64,000 nucleotides of DNA from Euonymus europaeus (lineage: Eukaryota; Streptophyta; Magnoliopsida; Celastrales; Celastraceae): positions 3,596,001-3,660,000 of the forward strand of contig OY756970.1 in NCBI GenBank assembly GCA_963580455.1, given 5' to 3'. The notes under the pieces are model-generated. The model did no database searches, was not told the DNA's origin, and worked only from the letters and a program-made list of their open reading frames with translations. The first letter of the stretch is position 1; each line of letters begins with the position of its first letter. Of this stretch, positions 35,491-50,993 are shown piece after piece. The position numbers and the translations under genes are program-made.

Positions 35491-36827
35491 ACAACTACAA
35501 AAAAGCCATTGCAATAGGTGTGCTATCAAAAAACTGAAAGATCACAACATACCCCGCAAATCCATATTGATCCTAATACTATGTTCCAGTTTGCTTTGAA
35601 TTCGAACACAACGCACCAGCAAAAGCTTGGGAACTTAGAGCACATGCAATGGTGCCAACAGTCCCTCTACATTAAAATATAAATTGAATCTCACTTTTAT
35701 TATATAAAAAGTCAATCCACACACTCATTTATATCATTAATAAACGTCTCCCAATATAATCGCGTTAGTAAAACACAGAACTCTATACAATTTTTTATTT
35801 TCCTATTAGCAAGGTCATCACTATTTCATTCCTTCGTCCATTTCTCAACAAAAAACTACGTAAAAATCAATATTAAATCACATATCTTTTATAAAAAATC
35901 AAACCACATACTCAATCACATTAACAAATCACATAATCACATCAATAAAAACACACAATCTCATACATTATTGCCTCTCCAATAAAAACACACCATTGCA
36001 TCATTGCATGTGTTCCTGTAGGAGCGTACAGGGAGCTTCACATTTATGGAGGATCCAATTCCTTTATAACTACACCACTCTGGAACCAATGATGGTGTGT
36101 CCTAATGGTAAGGAGTCTCTGTACTCCGTCCCACTGGGGTTCAAATCCCACCACCAGAGGCATGAGACCACATGTCATTTTTTTCATGTGCCCAGATCCT
36201 ATAGTTCACCCAATGCGCACGTGAAGAGTGATGGCTACAGATTCCATTGTTTTAAAAAAAACTCGCTCGTTTCTCAAAACCAGATACATAGCTGATAGTA
36301 TTATTAAAAAAACATCCAGAAGTGTCTCAATAGAGACATTGTCTATACATTTGAATCTTGAATCTTGAATTTACCTTGAATCTTGAATTTACGTTCAAAT
36401 TCTGTAATGAATGTAATGCCACATAGAATTATGAAAATTTTATGATGTTTTGTATTAGGATGACTAGCAGCATCCTATTAGCATGGCTTGCCAAACATTT
36501 GAATTCTCTCATCCATGCTTGCTTACAAACAAGGCTTTAATGGATAAACTTGCAATGAATTTTTCGATTTATAAAAGTGCTTGATTAACCTTGATCTGAA
36601 GAAGAATTCGGTATGAAACCAACTACAGGAAGTCGAAAATCGCATTAAAAATAAGTTTTTTGTTGAAGGGAGAAGCGAAAGGTAAATTTAAGGCGCAACT
36701 GAACCACTTCCAGTGAACAAAAAGCAATACCACAAACCATTATGCAGGGTCAGTCGTTCAAATGTCACTTTTTCAAGTAGAGATTAAGCTGGTACCATAC
36801 CTCAGATCATGATAACCAGCCATAATA
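35491..36827. other. intergenic with SINE-like unit
   Basis: AT-rich spacer. At 36100-36150 an A-box-like TCCTAATGGTAAGGAG and a B-box-like GGGGTTCAAATCCCA are spaced as in tRNA genes, but no full cloverleaf can be drawn; a tRNA-derived SINE is likely. Tandem TTGAATCTTGAA repeats occur at 36351-36400. The last part is the 3' flank of the YtxH-like gene. Confidence 0.45.
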
Positions 36828-39800
36828 TCACATAGTAGCTTCCACCTCGGGATCGGTTTCAATTGGTACAGTAGGCAAATTGTTGCCACCTCTTAAACGT
36901 GAAGATACATTGTCAATAGCAGAATTTAGCTGGCCGATTTTCTCATTCAAAGTCTGGCGGGTTCTCTGAGCATTCAAATAGAAGGCTTTATATAGAAAAT
37001 CAAAAATAGGATAGTAAAAACAACAAACATGACTGCAAAATATAGACACAATGGTAATTACCTCAAGACCATCATCATAGTATATCGGCCTCCTGGCCTT
37101 ACGAAACCCATATTCATCTTCATTAAGCAGTGATCTTCTTATCTGAAATAAATAGAACAAAATGACATTCATAGTTGATCCTTAAACTACAACATAAACC
37201 AGACCTCAAAAATAAGCAATATATAGCGTACAGCTATACAAAATCTCAACAACACTGGAAAAATGACAAACATTAGTATTGCCTCAACAACAATGTTACA
37301 TCTAATAGTATCTCAACAGCCTTTCTTTTCACATGCAAAGGTGAAAAATTGAGACTTTCAATAAGGGTCACTGAAACAAATGCCATCCAAGTGCTAGCAA
37401 ATTTAAAGAACCATGCACACAGTTCATCTAGTTATAATCAATAACTGCCAATGTTATCTAAAAAATAAAATTTGTAGAAAAAACTTTGTACATTACCATT
37501 AAACTAATTTCATCTTTAAATTAACTCCTTTACTTATGCAGAACAAGAAGTTAATTTTGACAAACAAAACCACCAGAAAATCAAAAGGTTAGGCTGGTTT
37601 GGGCTTATATTCTTTCATTTGGTAATTTGAAATTTATTAACCCAACAATCAACAGATCAGTTTTGCATGGCTTCAAATCTTAACCCATCCAACCCATGCG
37701 CAGCCCTACCAACACAAAAACACAACTAGAGCAACGTGTGAAAATCAAGACTCCACATCCTCATACATATGAACATGCAAAAATCAATCTGAGCAAGTCT
37801 TGACACTTCACAGAGGCCATGGCAACCTCTCTTATGTTAAGCGCTGTCATAATTAGAATACATCAACTACTTATAGGTTATAGCATGATATTGTAATTAC
37901 TTTATGTGAGCTGTTCAATCACCTGGGGAGCGAAGACATATGCTAAAGTCCCAAAAACAGCACCTCCAAGGAGAAAACCAGCAATAAAATCACTACCTCC
38001 ACCCCTAGTACCATCACTGCACATAACAGAGGTGATGTAATAAAATGACACCAAATAGATATGAACTAATCTTAATTGACAAAGGAAATAAATTACTTTA
38101 ATGAGGGGATTACGAACTTAGCAGAAAGAGTTGAAAAATAATAATAGAAGCTTCACAGAGATAAAAAAAACACAACATGCGACCATCGCTCCAATATAAG
38201 TCATGCTTGCTGGAGCAAGCGCCAGATTTTATTGAATGAAGAATTAGACTACTCTAATTAATAAGAATATTTAATCTCATATTAGAGTATCACAGAATTC
38301 TCAAAATCCAAGATTTCATCTATTTTCTCTTAACCCAATTCAAGCTGGCTGAAGCACATACCAGATTTTATTTTTAAAAAAAGTTTAAATGCTTTAATTC
38401 CTCAATTAATCTGATGGATCATTCAGAGGAAAGGGAAAAGGGCCATGTGGATGATTAAATCTTCATAATTGCCAATACAAGATTCTAGCATGGTAGAAAC
38501 ACTTCACAAAAACACCTTCGTCATGTAATTGGTATTTGGCCTCAAGGGGAATGCCCTTGCCGCCTTTCAATACAATTTACTTTTACCACTCAAGGGGAAC
38601 AAAAAGGCTTAGTTGACTCGGACAAACCAACACCTCAGTTTGGGAGGAGGATGCTGAAGAACTTTCTAAATATAAAGCCTATCATAAGGGCAATATATTT
38701 TAAGGAAAAAAATCAATAAAGACTCTGCTGACTGGCTTTAGTTGATGGAAACCTATAAGTCAAGCTTTTACAACAAACTAAAAGGAAAGGAAGCAGTTGA
38801 CACCATAGATCATGCCAAAAGTATATACCCGACACATTTCCCGTCGTAAAAGAAACATATGGTAACAGTCACCCAATTCTTGCCTAACCATAATTAAATG
38901 GACTTCAAGATGACCCAAAAGAAGGATACGCCAAGGAAATATTAAGGAAACATGTTGAAAAATAAAATTAAAAATAGCCTGAGAAATACAATGTAATACA
39001 TCCTACATAGATCAAATAATAAAAATTGTCATTAGGAGAAATGAAGAATATAGCATATGATCCCTTTTCCAATTTTTCTTTTGAATACCATAAAATAAAA
39101 GATTTGGCATATCAATATGAAGGAAGATAATAACAAGTTAAGAATATACACAACTTATCACAAGTCACAACCTCATCGTTTTTATCTAAAATTGAATGGA
39201 ACTGTGTTTCCTATGGCATTCAAATACAATTCACCACATCAAACACAACTTGACATGCTTTTCAAAGCCCTTTTACTTGTCAAAGCCAAAGAAAAATCAG
39301 TCCTGAGTGTCTTACAAAAATTGATGTCCAGACACCAAAAGAAACACCTGTATTGTTTCTCTCTATGTGCTCTTCTTCTTTGGGTCGCACTCCCTTGGTT
39401 TCCCTTTGTAAAATTTATTTTGCATTCAAAAATGAAAAAGAAAAAACCTAACCTGTATTCTGCTTGAACTGATAACTTGCGCTTGCTTCCCAGTTTACTT
39501 GATTTCCTCTGAACTATGAGTCCTGAGGGCCTCTGAAATGAATTTGACTTCGTGGTCCAATGGTCAAATACTTTGAGCTGAGATCCACCTATACACAAAG
39601 TCAAAAAGACACAGAAATTTTCTGAGTGTAAGATTTCTCCTCTAACAAAGGACTGCTGATTAAAAATCATGCCAAATGTAATGAAAATCAAACATTGTTG
39701 AGGAAGCGAGGAATCATCGTTCATTTTTTTATAACAATCTCAAGTTTAACCTTTTCCTTTTTCCATTTTACTGTAAGTCGCAACTGAAAGATTAACTGTA

Positions 39801-40795
39801 TTTTCTCCTTTCAAAAGTAGTCACAATTTTCTCTGCTAATGCAAATAAAGACATCTGCATTTTCACTTTCATTTCCAACTTAAGCAAAAATCACTCAATT
39901 GCACACTGCAAAGCTGGGAAATAAATCAAACAAAATGGTAGTTAAAAGCGATGGTAGTCCAAGGCATTCTGGAAATTTTTCTGAATTAGACTTTTTAACT
40001 GCTTTGGCTGACCTTTTTTTTAATGTGCATCTATAATCACACAACAATATCAAAAGGAGGGGGGCGCTGCGCTGAAATGGGAATAACTCAGAAAATAACC
40101 AACAGAAGTAGAAAATTTAAGACTTAGAGCAACTGAATCAACTTATGAATTTCTTTTGTTTCCTATACCACAACAAAATTGACACATCTTTCATTTTGAT
40201 ATCATAACAAACTAATACACCAAATTTTGACCCCAACCCAATTATATAGATTCAGCAAGACTCATCAAAAATTGGTCATTCAATTGTCTCAGGCTCCACA
40301 ACAGTAGAAATGTTCCTAAAACCTACTCTCTTATCTCTCTCTATCACTCTACAATATTATCCATTTCCCAATTTTCTAATGTTTCATTTGAATACAAAAA
40401 AAAAAAAGATCTAGCGTTTCAATATGAAGAAAGACTATGACTAGAGAATAATCAAGAATCTACACACCTTATCAACATCTCATCATTTTTATTCAAAATC
40501 AAATAGAACTGTGTTTTCAATCGGATTCTAATATTTTATTGATCCACCACCTAATTCTTCAATTCTATCATAGAGAAGACAACCTGACTTGCAAAAAACA
40601 TTTCTCAAAGGGAGGCACTGACGTCTCAGCAACTGGATTTGATAAGACGAGAACAGCAGAGTATGTAGCAGTACAAAATTCCATGAACATATATCAGCGC
40701 AGTAGAAACCAAATCAGGGAATCAGATTTCGTAAATATACAACACCATTAATAACATACATAATTTTTACCCGAGAACGAAACGGGAGTCGCCAT
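36828..40795 (-). CDS. chloroplast inner-envelope YtxH-like protein
   Basis: Five exons on the minus strand: 40771-40795, 39453-39588, 37923-38016, 37062-37142 and 36828-36965. All have GT-AG junctions with compatible phases, giving 157 aa. The N-terminus (MATPVSFS, then Ser/Lys/Arg-rich with KSSKLGSKRKLSVQA) looks like a plastid transit peptide. One glycine-rich transmembrane segment follows (FIAGFLLGGAVFGTLAYVFA), then a conserved basic/acidic stretch (IRRSLLNEDEYGFRKARRP) and an amphipathic helix (TLNEKIGQLNSAIDNVSSRL). It closely resembles the Arabidopsis protein AT1G42960, described as localised to the chloroplast inner membrane; molecular function is unknown. The first exon is only 25 coding bases, and its call rests on phase fit with the plausible ATG. 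Confidence 0.87.
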
Positions 40796-44056
<3,261 letters not shown>

Positions 44057-47000
44057 ATGGAAACCATTGATATTATCGCACCCAAGGTACTTTTCAATCC
44101 CTCCAAACTCCGATTTTCTTCTTATCCAATTTGTTAATATTGCAAAGATTCGGAATTTACTGTCTCAGGGCCTCTCAGGTACGAGCTTAGGGTTTTATTT
44201 TCAGTTTCAGGACTTTGTTTCGCGATATTGTTGATTTCTTTTGGCGTTGAGTAAATGCAGTTATATGGTTTCCATCATATATTCTAGACAGTTGCTAACT
44301 AATTGTTGTTTTAGCTGAACGATGATTTCCATGGCTTCTGTTTTTATAATACGCTTAGTTTAAAAAGTTGAACGTAAGGTTGATAATTGGCCTGCTTAAC
44401 ATGTGCTGTTAAAAGATGAAAAAGCTGAACTATGTTTGGGAATTTTTTTGGGTCTTTTGGTACTTTTGGCTTTGAGTATCAACGTTCTTGACATCTTTTT
44501 TTTAATTTATGGCATTAGAACTGCTTGAAGTTGGATAATGTAGTAAACTCTGTAAATTAATTTTCTGGAATATATAGTGCGGAAAATATCTACTTCATAC
44601 CATCCCTAATTCTATGCCATGTTACTTGCTGTTAGCCTAACCCAAACAATATGTAGGCAATTGAGATTTGAGAGAGAAACCACCTTGGAGGATAAGTGGG
44701 AACTGGGAAGTCATGTCGTATGTATTCTAATGGTAAACATACTGAGAAATTATAAATTATGAAATTTAACTCTGTGAAATGATTCACTGAGAACTATGCC
44801 ATGCAATTCTGTGGCAGTATTGGGACTCAAAGTTAATCTATGAAAGAGCAACCCTTCCCTACTGACTCCAACTTTGATGCCTCTATTTTTCGGAAGCTTT
44901 TTAGGGTGTGAGTTGCCCTTTTACCCTCCTTCATGTTGAACTTCCTTTGGTTCCAGGTGGAAAGATGTAACATTTGGAACCCTTACTGTTGATGATCTTT
45001 AGAAAAGACATACTAGTATTAAGAGACACTGTCTTCTAAAGGAGGTAGCCAGTAGGCTTACTCTAATCAAGAGTCAAGAGTATTCTCTCAAATTGTGGAT
45101 TGTCTACTATGTGACTCTCTTACCTCTCTTTCTGATGCTAGCTTAAAACTTGAATCAATTCAAATGGTTTTCTTTGGGAGACGCTTTAGAGAATAGGGGA
45201 TATAATGTAATCAAATGGGAAGGGAAACAGTAGAGCTGCCAAGCCAAATAAGAGGCCTTTGGCATCAAATCTCTCGGTGTAGTCAATAATGAACTTCTTG
45301 GAATATTGCTTTGGAGATTTTTGAAGGATAGAAATATCCTTTTGTCAGAGGGTTGTTCTAGTCAAATATTGTTTAGAACATACAGGCTAAATTTTTGATT
45401 GGTTTGGAAAGTCTTATGGTTATGGAATGGGGCATTGGAAAGTTACATGAAACAATTGGGAAACTTGGTTATCTAACAGTAATTTTAAAGCGGGTAATTC
45501 GTGATTCTATTTACTTTTGGAATGAGACTTGGCTTTCCTTTAAACCCACTTTTCCATGATCTTGACAAAAATTTCTATTTGAAAAATAAAATGACCAGAT
45601 CTCTCGATTCCCATAGTGGTGCTTACTCATGGAACATAGTGTTTTCTAGACATGCAATGGATTGTGAATTGGAGAGTTTTATCACCTTTTGGGGCCTTAT
45701 AAAATTTGACTTGGCTGAAAAAGTCATGTGGAGTCATTCGAAGGACAACTCTTTCATGGTCAAATCCTACTACAGTTTCCTTAGAGAGAGACATAGTAGA
45801 TCAGGGAAGAGTGAATTTTCTTGGAGTAGTATATTTAAAACGAAAGCTTATAACAAAGGAGCCTTTTTCAATTGTGAGGGCACTTGGAGACTTGGAGTAA
45901 TATTTGAACTGTAGATAACTTATGTAAGGTGGGCAGAACTAAGGTCAATGGATGTTATAACATTGCCTGCCCAAAAAATAGATGTTATCGTCACAAAAAA
46001 TAAGAGAAATTAGTGAATCGTCTTCTTTACTGCAGCTGATCTAGGATTCTCAGGGAAATTGTTTGCAAAATCACGGTCGTTGTGATGTTCAATACATTAG
46101 AGGATGAATTTTAGGCTTCGGAGTTTTTGGTTGCTGATAGGAGGAAAATATTAGCTATAAAATCTCATTTATCTTTTTACATGCTGGCCAATTTGGAAGG
46201 AACAAAACAATAGAACTTTCGACAATGGTGAATCATCTATAAAGTAAAACATGGAGATCTGATTTTTTTAATCATATCTGAAGCTTTAATCTTCTGCTGA
46301 TCGTAATTATAGCACTTGTAACTTCCCACAGAAGTTTATCTTGCATCCTCTTGAAATAGTCAGCGGCATCCCTTTTGTGCCCTTCCCGATGAATATTAAT
46401 GGAGTTCTAAAAGAGAATTTATAAGATATCATTTTGTTGTAGTGGCTGCCTGTGAATTAATTTTCCAAATGTACGGCGTTGTGCCACTTTTGTTGATTTC
46501 ATATAGAAAACTTATGATGATATTTTATGCTCACAAAAACCAACTCAATACATGTAAATGAGAAAAATAATTCTCCTCAATGAAGTTGTGCTCTGGGATG
46601 CTACTTGCTAATTTTTTCTGCTCTACTCCTATTGTATAAGTTTTCTCTCAGGACCCATCTAATGGTTAAAAATTCCCAATTTTCTAAATTTTGATATTTT
46701 AGTTGCCGCCCTTCTTTTTAAAAAGAATATTTGAATTGTTGTACATCTAACGAGGAACTCTTTATTCTAGGATTACTATAAAATTTTGGAGGTTGAGTAC
46801 GATGCAACGGATGAGAATATCAGATTGAATTATCTCAAACTTGCACTGGTTTGTGGCTCATCTGTTCTTGGTAGATTCTTGGATTGGCTTTTGCATTCCT
46901 TGATTGTTAAATTTTTACCCTTGATAGCAATGGGATTGATTGAGGGCCTTTTCATGATATTGCTGTCCATCTAGAAGTGGCATCCTGACAAGCACAAGGG

Positions 47001-49784
47001 TGATAAGGCCGTTACTGCGAAATTTCAAGAGATCAATGAAGCCTACAGAGGTACTAACTACTATCTTGTTATGACAAGCAGAAAAAACAGCATACCTCCT
47101 GCCAGATCCCGAATGTAAAATTAAGTAGTTCAATTGTGGGCATGTGAACAATTCAGTTTTTTGGTTGGTTGCATACTGGTATTTTTCGGCTGCACCTGGT
47201 GGTGGTCTTCAAGGGTCCCTTTATACCTTGATTCCTGCGGACTTTTCCCTATCAACATAAGCACCTTTCTACTAGGGGTTTAGTCTAGAGGCTCTACCTT
47301 GGTCCCATTTACCTCATTGATGGGTCACCTCAGATCAGGTAAAAAAGAGTCATCATTGCTCCTTGACCTGGTAGTTTCTCAGATGCTTGACGTAAGCTCC
47401 TTATTGCACCTTTGAGAGAAAAAAAATTCAAGTCAGTGAAACTATGATGTGAAAGCCTTCCGAAAATTTAAACACGTCAATGGTTTTGTACAAATAAAAT
47501 CTGGTTCATGTACACAAAATTACGAAAATGTCTAGTCTGTAGAATAGTAAGCTGTCCTTTTTCACACTTATCAATTCATGTAGGCACACAACTGAGCTAG
47601 AGGTGTTGTCACTTTAGGTGCCTATGTTGTGTGAAGTAATTTTGTAGACAGATTTGTTGTTCATTGTGAAATGTGGTGACTTGATGAACTTTTGCTCATT
47701 TCCCTCTCTGCTTTTACATATTTTGATGCAGTGTTGAGTGATCCAGCTGAACGGCTCGACTATGATTTTACTGGAATATATGAGATTGATAAGTATAGTT
47801 TACCGGTAGGCTCTGTAGCCTCATTTATTTTCAGAACTGTGAACTTACACTTCTTTTGGTTGTGGTCTTGAATACCCTAACATGTATTCCATAAATACTG
47901 CATCCTTATAGTTTTGTGATATTCTGCCATTGGAATGCAGGAATATCTTGCTAGATTTAAAGGAATGATACTCACCTGCAATGGACTGGGAATTAGTCAT
48001 GCACCAACGGGGTAACTCTTTTAATCTTGTTTCTGTTGGATTTGTCTACGTGAATCGGCTCAATAACTAAATGACTTCAATGCCCTATCTTCTAGATAGA
48101 TTATGTTTTGCTGCTCATTGAAATTGTTATTATTCTGGTTGATCGTTTATATTTTTGTTGATTAGCTAGAATATGAGCAGTAACCTAGTAAGCTTTAAGC
48201 TTTATTTTCTTTCCCAGCCAATGCTTTTTGTTGTTGGGGGACGCTGCTTGTTAATGTTAAAATTATTTGCGAAGTGCAAACTAGGAGAAGTAAAATAATT
48301 TTTTTTCCCACCAATCATTGTAGATGCTATTGCCAGTTTTTGTTTTTGTTTTAAATGCAAACAGATTTATTGAGAGAAGCACCTAGGGTTGCAACCACAG
48401 AAACTCTTACAATCTAGTTAAATTGATGTCCTTGAAGAAATTAGTAGAAAGATCTGACATCTAGAATTAAAAAGTTAAAGGATCCAGAGAAGTTTGTAAA
48501 TCCACGAAACCTCTGTCAGTTCTCTCTTTCAAAATCAGGCAAGAAGCTACGAACGGGATGCATTTAGGGTGTTTCTATTGAAGCTGCTTTTACCTAAGTG
48601 ATTCCCGGCTCTTAGTTCTAAAGCCAAACTTCAGCCAATGGTCAATACACTTGTTTGGATTAAGTTTGAATGAGAGGATTTGAATTGGATTTCTTTTAGC
48701 CACAGTTCTCAATTGTGCATGTAGGTTAAAAATCCAGCAAGACAATTGGAAGTAAACTATCAATGGCTTGGAGGCTAAAAGTTGTTTCTGTAGAATGAAA
48801 TTGCCTTGAAAAATGCTTCCAAATAGCAGAACAAACATGAGTCCTCATTGTGGTTCACAGTCGATAGAAGTTGTGACAAGAAGACTTTGACTCCAGTATT
48901 GGGTGCACTACTGCACTGTTATACGAAATTCATGTTATTTTGGCTTCAACAATTTAGTAGGGCATGGAGATAAATTCCATGAGGTTTTGTTTTGTTTTTT
49001 ATGTGGGTCCCCTAATCCAAATCCGCTTTAAAAAAAATTCCGTTGACTAGTTGCTACTTTGAGGAACCTGAATCAGAAAGGGACCATGTGTTGTGTGGGG
49101 TCTAGTCAAAGGGATGGAATGTGATTGATAGGGAGGGAATGTCAATGATGCACTCTTGACCAATAACAACAGAACTGTGATGCTTTTGGTAGGCTGAGGT
49201 TTTGAATGTGCACACACATCGATTTGTGTATTTTGTTTCTCTTTTTTTTTTATTATCTTCCTAAAATCATCTTTTAATGGTAGCAAACATGATGCTGAAC
49301 CTTGTTTTATATTAAAGAATTATATTTTCTTTCTGGACAGATCCTTTGGGTTGATGATATGAGTTTGAGAGGAAACCGCGATAGTTTTTCTTGTTCTTTG
49401 CAGTGTATTGCATTACTTTATGGTTGGACCTGTGTGCATAATAGGCCTATTGTTAAATCGCAAAGTAGTTGTGTTAATTTGTCTTTTACATTCATTTATC
49501 TTATAAACTTTTTTTAAGATGGAATTGGAAGTCTCCACTGATAGTATTTTGTTGGAGGAAAAAAAAAAGTTGTATCCCATCTGGACTGAGTCGCATTTCT
49601 TTAAAAATTTCTCATCATTCACAGAGATTCTAGAGATGATATGTAGCACCAAGAGAAGCTTTTGGTAGAGGTTTTTTTTTCCTCTTGAAATGCATTGTTG
49701 GGTACTTGGGTTACTTAATGTTTCCTGTAACAATGCAGGACGCAACAACTGAAGGAAACCATGGAGTTTGGGGAGGAAAAATGA
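44057..49784 (+). CDS. small J-domain (DnaJ-like) protein
   Basis: Six exons: 44057-44086, 46771-46848, 46975-47050, 47732-47805, 47941-48011 and 49739-49784, in compatible phases, giving about 124 aa. The protein starts [10 protein letters not shown] and continues into a J-domain (DYYKILEV at 11-18, HPD at 39-41, FQEINEAY in helix III), then [10 protein letters not shown] and [19 protein letters not shown]. The HPD tripeptide stimulates Hsp70 ATPase. There is no G/F or zinc region, so this is a J-only co-chaperone, probably cytosolic or nuclear. It resembles small plant DnaJ-superfamily proteins such as AT1G72416 (from memory). Helix II has [10 protein letters not shown] instead of the usual AYRKLALK. 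An alternative last exon at 49332 would end the protein with a shorter tail. Intron 1 (2.7 kb) contains a LINE remnant. Confidence 0.82.
45000..46000 (+). mobile_element. LINE remnant in J-protein intron 1
   Basis: Plus-strand relic of a LINE pol. 45230-45330 resembles the region downstream of RT ([18 protein letters not shown]). 45501-45914 contains [20 protein letters not shown] and [17 protein letters not shown], the start of a zf-RVT domain. Frames are broken. Ends could not be set. Confidence 0.65.
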
Positions 49785-50993
49785 GGTCTGTCTGGACTTA
49801 CTTTTCCACTCATTATTGGTACCTTGTCTGCAAATTTGAACGTTTTACATTATATTTGCTAAAAATGATATTATATGAAACCTGAGATGGGAATGGAGGA
49901 CAATGTGTACCATAGTCTCCTTGTAACTTTGTATCGCAGGCTAGCAGCCGATTTAAATCTTTGGCTTGGATCAGTCGAGCATCGTATATTTCAATAACTT
50001 TTTTGTTTCATATGGATTTGAGGAAAATCCAACATGTGATTTTGCTGCGAAATATGTGTTTTTCTGCATTATCAATAGAAGGAAGAAAATAGTTTGGAGT
50101 TGCAGGAATGATAATGTATGTTTATGCATGTCATTGCTTCGGGTTTGGTCAAGCTGTATAAGCATTTTGCTGCGTTTTTTTAGTGTTTTTAAGTATAGAA
50201 TTCTTGAAACATAGATCCAAAGACTTCCATGAACTGCATATTGGAAGACTTTCATGAAGAGTTGTTCTTTAAAATGCATCTTGATAGTAACAGAGATGAT
50301 TTTCTGTATTTCTCATTGACAAAAGCTTCCTAGCTTTACAAAAACTGCCTAGTCAGATTGAAAATGACTGCCAATAATATATATTAAATTTACTATGAGA
50401 GGTTGGAATAACTAAGTGTTTCTCTGAACCAGTTTTTCTTTACATATTTTTTAAAAGACATTTAAAAATACTTAAAAACTATTTTTTTAGGAAAATCATC
50501 TTTGCATATGTACCTAAATACAATCAATCACCCAAGAGTGATTAGGTTTGGCTTAGATATTATTGCATATAATAGTCTCAAAATTAAAGACTGTCATTTG
50601 AGGGATCGATTCTTATTCTTACCTGTTACGAATTACGATTGCTTTGAAAGTCGTGGGTTCGATCCCTATCGAGGTCACATTAGGAGGTGGGTTCGATTTC
50701 CATTGAGCCCGTATATTGAATTATTATGACTGGTTGTGAGTTTGAGTCCACATTAAATTCACATTAGGTGATGAGTTCAATTTCTGTTGAGGCTATTGAG
50801 GCCATACATTGAATTATTATGACAGGTTGAGAGTTCGATTCAAATGGAGACCTAATGGTTCCTATCGAGCCTGCATTAGGTAGTGGGTTCGATTTCAATC
50901 GACTATCTCTACATTATTGAATTGGCTTCATGACATTCTAGAAAAAAAGATACTTTGGGATTGGGAGATGTGATATTCATCCCTTCATAGGGA
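49785..50993. other. 3' flank of J gene and B-box repeat array
   Basis: The 3' UTR and downstream sequence of the J-protein gene run to about 50300. At 50640-50900 lies a degenerate array of roughly 100-bp units, each with a GGTTCGAT-like motif (50652, 50686, 50825, 50881) and repeated TTGAATTATTATGAC. No gene. Confidence 0.45.

Noticed and set aside
36100..36150. tRNA gene
   Set aside because: A- and B-box-like motifs are present, but an acceptor stem and full cloverleaf cannot be drawn; better explained as SINE-like.
39239..39724. 161-codon minus-strand frame as an independent gene
   Set aside because: Only the part at 39453-39588 is coding, as exon 2 of the YtxH-like gene; the rest is intron read through.
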